A DNA stretch of 64,000 bases from Myoxocephalus aenaeus (taxonomy: Eukaryota > Chordata > Actinopteri > Perciformes > Cottidae), in NCBI GenBank assembly GCA_038501785.1, contig JBAMJR010000243.1:2083501-2147500 (forward strand), in the 5' to 3' direction. The position numbers and the translations under genes were made by a program. How positions within the stretch are numbered: the first letter of the stretch is position 1; each line of letters opens with the position of its first letter. Below are positions 58,755 through 64,000 of this stretch, piece after piece. The notes beneath the pieces were generated by a model. It was given only the letters and a program-made list of their open reading frames with translations, had not been told where the DNA came from and searched no databases.

Positions 58755-58997
58755 GTGATCCAGACAAAACGGATCGAGACAAAGCCAGTCATTGGTATTC
58801 CACCCAGGTATCCTCTCAGTGTGAAAAACAAGAACCCAGAGGAACAAAGGCTCCTCCAGACGGAGAGTCCTGGTCACCGCTCTCCCCTTGCCCTCCTCTT
58901 CTGTCGCCGGTTCCTCGAACTCAACGACAACTTTTCCCTTCGTAGACGTTGGGAAAACCCAAAGCGTTTGCTGGCCAATGTTTGCACTGAAGAGTAA
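58755..58997 (+). CDS. Unidentified open segment
   Basis: The + frame IQTKRIETKPVIGIPPRYPL, SVKNKNPEEQRLLQTESPGH, RSPLALLFCRRFLELNDNFS, LRRRWENPKRLLANVCTEE ends at TAA. It looks protein-like, but a second + frame and a 105-codon minus frame are also open, and no splice sites decide between them. I recognise no family. A chance GC-rich open stretch is the leading alternative. Confidence 0.15.
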   Translation: MIQTKRIETKPVIGIPPRYPLSVKNKNPEEQRLLQTESPGHRSPLALLFCRRFLELNDNFSLRRRWENPKRLLANVCTEE

Positions 58998-60165
58998 TGG
59001 GTAGACAACAGATCCCAAAAGGTTTCTGCAATTAGGGATTTATGTTCTTAAAGAGAGTCAGTTATGGATAAAATATACATGTTTAAAGTTAAGGTTTCTT
59101 AGTTCAGTATAACTCAAACAACAGGTGATCATGTCCAAAATCCATCACTCTATGGTCTACCGTAAGTATTATTTCAAAACACAAGTCCCTTTCCAATTCC
59201 TGTATTTCTATTGTCCCTGAATTTTCAACAAAGATTGCTACTAAATCTGTTCACAATGTTTAGCTGGAAAAATATGTGACTATTCAGTCGGCACAGCTCA
59301 AACTGTAACTTAATACTGCAGTGAAAACAAAACAAATGTAATTGCCAGGAAACACAAAAGACCCATCAAACAACATGGTCAAACCCACAGGCATTGTGAT
59401 CAATACATTGCATTGTTGGTCCAACAGTATGCTACATGTAGCCGCTAGCATTACATTCCTCCTCAAGTGTATCTCCACTTAAAATATAAATAGTTTATCA
59501 TAAAGCAACTGAAGTCAAGTGACCAAAGATGACCAAACCTGTGAGAATAAATAGTAAGAATAAGTTGGAGTTATACTATAATAACTCAAACCATGTCTTC
59601 TTACACTAATAAGACATACGTCATTCTGGGTTTAAATGTAAGAGTCACAATATGTACGTCAGAGATGGAAAGTTAATGATTTGCTTGACAACAGGTGTAT
59701 TTCAGTCAGCCACGTGTTACCACCTGAGCTTCTTTCTCTTTTGTCCAAATCTAGATGTGGGACCAATATGTTTAACTGTAGTTATATAGTTATACATCTA
59801 CGTAGTCATCAATCTGATCATCTGTAAATGCTCATGAAAAGCATGTCTTGTGAATGCAGATGTCAAAAGGCAGACAAAAGCTTTTCAAGCATGTTGGACA
59901 AAACCACAAAACCAAACAGACAACCTTTATGGTTCAATGTACAATGAACACATGAGTAAAAATAATATTTTATTGACTATGAAGTACACCAATGAAACAG
60001 ATGTTCAAATTAAGAGAGATTCCTATAGTAGGCATAAAGAAGGGCGATGTGGTAAAAATGTCCGCCTCCCTGCTGCTCTTGATGAACTCTCTGTGCAGAA
60101 TGCTTGACACTGCTTGCGTAAGTAGGGTTCTTTTAAAAAATTACCACATTTGCATGACAAAGGCA
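58998..60165. other. AT-rich intergenic sequence
   Basis: No feature that I can support. Confidence 0.4.
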
Positions 60166-60282
60166 GATGGCTTCAGGGTACTAAGGAGGGAGGGAGGGAG
60201 GGGTTGTGGTCTGAAGGGAGGCAGGAGACCGACGGGGTCTCTTGGACAGACACACTGGGACTGCTGGCTCTCTCCCAGCCAG

Positions 60283-60460
60283 GAGACCAGAAACTCTGCT
60301 GGGTATGCTGGATATTCAAGCCGACGCACTGGTCGAGGAGTCTGGACCAGATCTGGGTCTGATCAGACCACGCATGGACTTCCTTCCCAGATTACTCAAA
60401 GAGACTTTCTGCTGCTTGAAAGAAAAATGGGGACAGGGCAACAATGAATCAGGACATTAA
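60283..60460 (+). CDS. Unidentified open segment just upstream of adgrd2
   Basis: After a good acceptor context (ctggctctctcccag, ending at about 60280) a + frame reads RRPETLLGMLDIQADALVEE, SGPDLGLIRPRMDFLPRLLK, ETFCCLKEKWGQGNNESGH and stops at 60458-60460. Hydrophobic/acidic alternation and the CC pair look like a genuine C-terminus, perhaps the last exon of a small secreted or regulatory protein, but I cannot identify it and see no partner exon. It lies 150 bases before the adgrd2 start, so it could also be 5' leader sequence. Confidence 0.22.
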
Positions 60461-60610
60461 CTCCAGAATTTGGGAAAACTGCTTGTTGAAGAGTGAAACG
60501 CTAACAGGTTCTTGTCTACACGTTGTGACTTTTTCTAAATTGAAGCGGAAATATAATTTTTCCGGTAAGATCAGTGGTCTACTTCAGTTGGAAACTACAC
60601 TGGTCTAGAG

Positions 60611-60655
60611 ATGACTGGAGCCCTGCAGACTGGACTCATACTCTTCTCATTTGTG
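60611..60655 (+). CDS. adgrd2: adgrd2 exon 1: start and signal peptide
   Basis: ATG at 60611-60613, 15 codons, donor GTG/gtaata at 60656. Hydrophobic GLILFSFV is completed by VV from exon 2, giving a normal signal peptide core. The intron is phase 0. No other ATG fits the downstream phase. Confidence 0.65.
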
Positions 60656-62088
60656 GTAATAACCATTCTATACTACAACATATATCAACCATGCAAATAG
60701 TTTATTTTGTTATTTGTATTAAGATTGCATCGTTTTATTGGAAAATGCTAATCAGTACATTAACTTCAAAATTCATAACGATGACTGTGTTTTCAAAAAC
60801 ACACATGAAGCCTTTCTATATTCAAATGGCAGATCAACTCCAACGTGTGCATGCTGCTTCCAGACAAACGCTGCAAAGCAACTGCTGAAATAAAAAGTAC
60901 TTCGACTTTTTCTCCTGTAGGTGGTATGTGGGAGTGAGCCAACACATGCTGGGCCAGACAGGGTGGGGGAGTCACACGGTGAGGCTGTTAATCACTTGGA
61001 GTGGCCAGCAATTATAGTACTGACTTCTCTATCCATTTAAAAATAATAATTTAATAGCGTATTGATGGATGCGTTACTATTTTTCATCCTTGCTTGTTGT
61101 GATTGTGTTCTGTGTCTGACTCTCCAGGGAAATCCAGGCTGGTCCATCTGACTTCTCACTGGGCCTTCCAGCTGGCTAATGACTCTCTGGCCTTCTCCCG
61201 GGCCGACAGATTCTGCAGAGGCCACTTCAGCTCCCTTGCCGCCCTCGAACAGGCAGAGGACCAGGAGGGAGTCATGGAGCTGCTTCGGCAGGCTGGACAC
61301 CGTTCACCTATCTGGGTCCGGGATCCCAGCAAAGCAACCTCTAGGGCTGTGGCCCTCTCCAAACAGTGTGAGTGCAACCAGTAGACCTTCCAACATATGT
61401 GTAAGTAAAGAAATACTGAACGCTTCGATCACTGACCACTTCGTCTGCTTTCCTTTAGATGTACAGTTCTCAGCTCTAAACTTCCCAAAGGAATCCCGTG
61501 AGGGCTTTGCTCGGGTCAACATGTCCTTTCCCACTCTGTCGTCCGTCAGTGTGTGTGTTCGGGTTCAGTGGGACCCGGAGTGGAATGAGGTGTCCACCAT
61601 CTTCTCCTACGCTGCACCTGTCTTTACCAATGAGTTCCAGCTAAGAGGCCAAGTGGATGTGCAGGGACGCATCCTCCTTGCGCTCATCATCCATGGGAAG
61701 CATCTGCCGTACAAGGCCTCCTTCCCCAACGATGGAGCTTGGCATCACATATGTGTCACATGGCTCCGGAGCAGTGGCCACTGGGCTATCTATGTGGATG
61801 GGGACCGAAAGGACATGGGCTCAGGCACAGACTCTTCCAGGAATATCTATGGGGATGGGATATTTATACTGGGTCAGGACCAAGATTCATTTGGAGGGAA
61901 TTTCACAGAGCCTTTTTTTGGAAATATCACTGACCTTAATGTTTGGAATATGTCTCTGGAAACAAGGCATGTCCAAGCTCTCAACGCATGTTCACCCATA
62001 AGCCAGGAGCTGCTCTTCAGTTGGAATCTGGCCGACCTAAGCAGCCACCCAATGGTCAAAGAGGTCCAGGTCCTTCTTTTTTGCCGTG
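60611..62088 (+). CDS. adgrd2: adgrd2 (gpr144), adhesion GPCR D2, 5' part: exons 1-4
   Basis: Four exons (60611-60655, 60921-60978, 61128-61367, 61459-62088) join in frame into 324 residues of an extracellular N-terminus that continues past the window. Order: signal peptide (MTGALQTGLILFSFV plus VVCG), linker, an ~80-residue module (WAFQLANDSLAFSRADRFCR...GHRSPIWVRDP), and a pentraxin domain (about 115-320). The sequence MSFPTLSSVSVCVRVQW, FQLRGQVDVQGRILLALIIH, DGAWHHICVTW and ILGQDQDSFGG matches vertebrate GPR144/ADGRD2 as I know it, better than ADGRD1. Pentraxin disulfide cysteines are at about 147 and 213; NMS, NFT, NIT and NMS are N-glycosylation sites. The encoded receptor acts at the cell surface; its ligand is unknown. 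The GAIN/GPS and 7TM exons lie to the right. Confidence 0.85.
60921..60978 (+). CDS. adgrd2: adgrd2 exon 2: linker
   Basis: Acceptor tttttctcctgtag before 60921, donor CACG/gtgagg at 60979. Encodes VVCGSEPTHAGPDRVGESH; enters in phase 0 and leaves in phase 1, exactly what exons 1 and 3 require. Confidence 0.65.
61128..61367 (+). CDS. adgrd2: adgrd2 exon 3: N-terminal module
   Basis: Acceptor tgtctgactctccag, donor ACAGT/gtgagt at 61368. It is 240 bp, phase 1 on both sides, so it encodes a self-contained 80-residue unit (HWAFQLANDSLAFSRADRFC, SLAALEQAEDQEGVMELLRQ). The spacing of W, C and the LASL/SLAALE segment resembles half of a C-type lectin-like fold; this is a guess. Confidence 0.8.
61459..62088 (+). 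CDS. adgrd2: adgrd2 exon 4: pentraxin domain
   Basis: Acceptor gtctgctttcctttag, donor CCGTG/gtaaga at 62089. It is 630 bp, phase 1 on both sides, 210 residues. It holds a whole pentraxin/laminin-G-like domain with the signature H-x-C-x-T-W (HICVTW); the last S/T of the classical signature is R here. Calcium-site-like GQDQDSFGG is conserved. Confidence 0.9.
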
Positions 62089-62097
62089 GTAAGATCA

Positions 62098-62103
<6 letters not shown>

Positions 62104-62162
<59 letters not shown>
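62104..62162. repeat. (TA)n microsatellite in adgrd2 intron
   Basis: About 29 TA units starting 16 bases after the splice donor. Confidence 0.97.
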
Positions 62163-62165
<3 letters not shown>

Positions 62166-62515
62166 CCGTATAGTTTCTTCTTAATTTCCTGCATGGAATA
62201 GCCTTCATTTCTAAGAACAAGAACAGACTGGAGAGTTTCACATGAAAGTTCTCTTTTTCTGGCCATTTTGAGAGTATAATGGAGCCCACAAATGTGATTC
62301 TCCAGATACTCAACTAGCTCAAAGGAAGGCCAGTTTTATAGCTTCTCTCAGCAGCATAACAGTTTTAAGCTGTGCTAACATAATTGCACAAGGGGTTTCA
62401 AGGGTTTTCTAATCCTCCATTAGTCTTCTATGGGCAAACACAATGTACCATTAGAACACTGGAGTGATAGTTGCTGGAAATGGGCCTCTATACACCTATG
62501 TAGACCTCATTCAAG
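62163..62515 (-). mobile_element. Tc1-like transposon, 5' half
   Basis: The minus strand holds the 5' UTR and transposase start: ATG at 62264-62266 gives MARKRELSCETLQSVLVLRN, EGYSMQEIKKKLYG, the first helices of the Tc1 paired-like DNA-binding domain, cut by the (TA)n tract. Upstream, ATACTCAACTAGCTCAAAGG, TTTAAGCTGTGCTAACATAA, GAACACTGGAGTGATAGTTG and GGGCCTCTATACACCTATGT match the left part of salmonid/teleost Tc1 elements. The catalytic DDE part is missing. Confidence 0.85.
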
Positions 62516-62935
62516 TCAATACGACCCACTAAATGGCTGCTAAATACTGAGAACACAGCCAATGTATCTGTAGATGGGTGGAAAGACGTCCTGTATGAGA
62601 CTCTTCAGACCAAATATCTTGTTTCGAAAAGGCAAGGGGGTTCATTGGTGGGGGCGTGTTTCACAAACTCTATGTCGAAGTTTGAGCCAACTTCATATGC
62701 ATTCAGTGTATCTGGAAGCCACACTGGTTTACTACAGCAGAATGAACCCTATCAATAGATCTTGCTGTGATTTAATTGCAATAAACAGATAAAAAGGATG
62801 CATAAATAGCTTCATAATGTTACCAATGCATGTCTCTATTTAAATATAAGGTACTATGGCAGAGAGAAGTGCCGACGAGTAGCTAAACATGTTTCCCTCC
62901 ATGTCTGATTAAACAGTGATGTTAGGAGAATCTCA
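62516..62935. other. Intronic sequence, nothing recognised
   Basis: No exon or repeat that I can support. Confidence 0.4.
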
Positions 62936-63118
62936 ATGCAGATACGATTTCGCCTCACAGCGCCACACAAATTCTTCGCCTGAAGTTGAAATAATGAATC
63001 TGGTGCATGTATGCGAATGGAGCAAATATCTATACATCAGCCTCAATCACGTGCCATCATGTGTGTCTATTCGAGTCTCTGCATTGAGCGTGTATGTTAC
63101 CGCGTTGGTGTGAACACA
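62936..63118. mobile_element. MITE copy A, adjacent to copy B
   Basis: Ends GTCTCTGCATTGAGCGTGTA, TGTTACCGCGTTGGTGTGAA, the reverse of the GTTCACACCAA terminus that starts copy B ten bases later. The left end is not clear. Confidence 0.4.
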
Positions 63119-63121
63119 CCA

Positions 63122-63336
63122 TGATGCGTTCACACCAAAAGCTTTACTCGCGTGAGTTTACTCGCTCGACTTTACTCGCTCGACTTTACTCGCTCGACTT
63201 TATGTGGTTTATTCGCGTCATTCCCGCCGCCCGGCCGGAATTTGCGTTGTTCCCAACCATTTGCGTCTGTGCATTGACGTTGCATGTAATCTGCTCACGC
63301 GAAAGATTCTCAACGCTTGTGCTGCGAACGCAGAAT
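63122..63336. mobile_element. MITE copy B (GCGTTCACACCAAAAG family)
   Basis: Left end ATGCGTTCACACCAAAAGCT, with CTCGCGTGAG inside; right end, reversed, CTGCGTTCGCAGCACAAGCG, with TCGCGTGAG inside. A GACTTTACTCGCTC 14-mer is repeated three times near 63152-63192. The right half is the inverse of 10758-10912. No coding sequence. Confidence 0.6.
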
Positions 63337-64000
63337 AAGAAGTCGGCTGTTTCCAGTAGAGATATTGGTTTCAAGCCTGTGTTTTGCGAGAGTCAAACAC
63401 TGGTCGTTTGGTTAAAAGTCCTGTGTTTGTTGGATACCAACATATTGCCTTTCTGTGCAGCCTGTCATGCTTCTGGGATGCGTGCAGCACTGAGTGCTCC
63501 TGGAGAACGGAGAGCAGGTACAAAAGTAAAGCAGGACAAAAGTCATCAGCAATTTTATCAGAGTCGATTGGAGTCCAATACAGCAAATAAAACCTCTTAT
63601 TATCAATAAAAACTCAATCTTACGGAAACTTGAGCAAATTACTAACTCCTAATTACAAGAAAAGATCACATATTTATGACAAAAGATCTCGTAATTACGG
63701 GATCATGATCTCATAATTAATGATATTCCGAACTCGTAAATATGAGAAAAGTGAAGGTTTGGAAGATTCCCTGATAAAGTCTTTCCGGTATAAACGATGC
63801 CTCTTTGCAAGACAGTGAACTTTCATCAAAAGGCGTGAGGCATTCAGGGACCGTCTACAAAGTGCAATATTCACCCGCTCCATTGTCCTGCAGTGTGGCG
63901 TCGCCAAAAGCACTTCTACATCAACTCCTCTCCTCCGGCTCACACTACAACACTCATGCTGTGCTATTTTGGTATATTTCTATTGGGAAAATGTTCAATA
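63337..64000. other. Intronic sequence, nothing recognised
   Basis: Short frames only; no acceptor followed by GAIN-like coding seen. Confidence 0.4.

Larger units (their letters stand above)
62089..64000 (+). other. adgrd2: adgrd2 intron 4 (continues beyond the window)
   Basis: From the donor at 62089 no further exon with matching phase and GAIN-like coding is visible. The interval holds a (TA)n tract, a Tc1 half-element and two MITE copies. Confidence 0.6.

Noticed and set aside
61179..61458. Reading the 340-codon + frame through 61368-61458 as coding
   Set aside because: That stretch is intron 3 of adgrd2: GT donor at 61368, AG at 61457-61458, and exon 3 is in another frame.
1..64000. 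A novel bacterial- or phage-type defence or other multi-gene system
   Set aside because: The window is fish nuclear DNA with one host gene and many dead repeats; no gene cluster is present that could form such a system.

Overview
This is vertebrate nuclear DNA, almost certainly from a ray-finned (teleost) fish. The evidence is the mix of Rex1-like and L2/CR1-like LINEs, tRNA-headed SINEs with an L2-type tail, hAT and Tc1 DNA transposons, very dense CA/GT, TA and GGAT microsatellites, spliced coding exons with GT-AG borders, and long stretches without any coding signal. There are no operons, no bacterial-type genes and no CRISPR array.

Only one host gene is clear. At the right edge (60611-62088, + strand) lie the first four coding exons of an adhesion GPCR that I assign to adgrd2 (gpr144): a signal peptide exon, a short linker exon, an 80-residue module and a complete pentraxin-type exon. 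All splice phases agree. The GAIN/GPS and seven-helix parts must lie beyond the window. Intron 4 carries a long (TA)n tract and half of a Tc1 transposon. Three other short open stretches (57113-57396 minus, 58755-58997 plus, 60283-60460 plus) look somewhat protein-like but are unidentified.

The rest, about 60 kb, is intergenic (or a very long intron). From left to right: an L2 reverse transcriptase fragment running into a 22-bp minisatellite (1-690); two Rex1 copies (2.2 and 4.1-4.7 kb); a GT/CA cluster (7.2-10.0 kb); a transposon nest at 10.7-18.2 kb, where an otherwise open LINE was split by a hAT element with a perfect 8-bp target duplication, next to a perfect 64-bp palindrome; degraded LINE pieces including an SGNH-type ORF1 (21.8-24.7 kb); a non-autonomous hAT (27.4-28.0 kb); a promoter-like CCAAT/GC/TATA/CRE block (28.9 kb); a 2-kb 23-bp VNTR with higher-order structure (32.7-34.7 kb) flanked by two diverged copies of one unique segment; LTR and LINE remnants (36.3-37.0 kb); a SINE (38.7 kb); four more tandem arrays (41.9, 43.6, 45.4-46.5 and 51.7 kb); another LINE (47-48 kb); and a SINE plus hAT ends (53.0-53.5 kb).

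Between these lie several unique, moderately GC-rich blocks with homeodomain-, POU-, RFX- or FOX-like motifs (about 1.0, 5.5, 9.0, 26.6, 35.5, 37.6, 41, 46.6 and 55 kb). They look like candidate conserved non-coding elements, but I cannot test conservation from one sequence. I see no clearly new molecular system. The most noteworthy objects are the LINE/hAT nest, the long perfect inverted repeats, the VNTR with 276-bp and 92-bp higher-order repeats, and the adgrd2 5' gene model.
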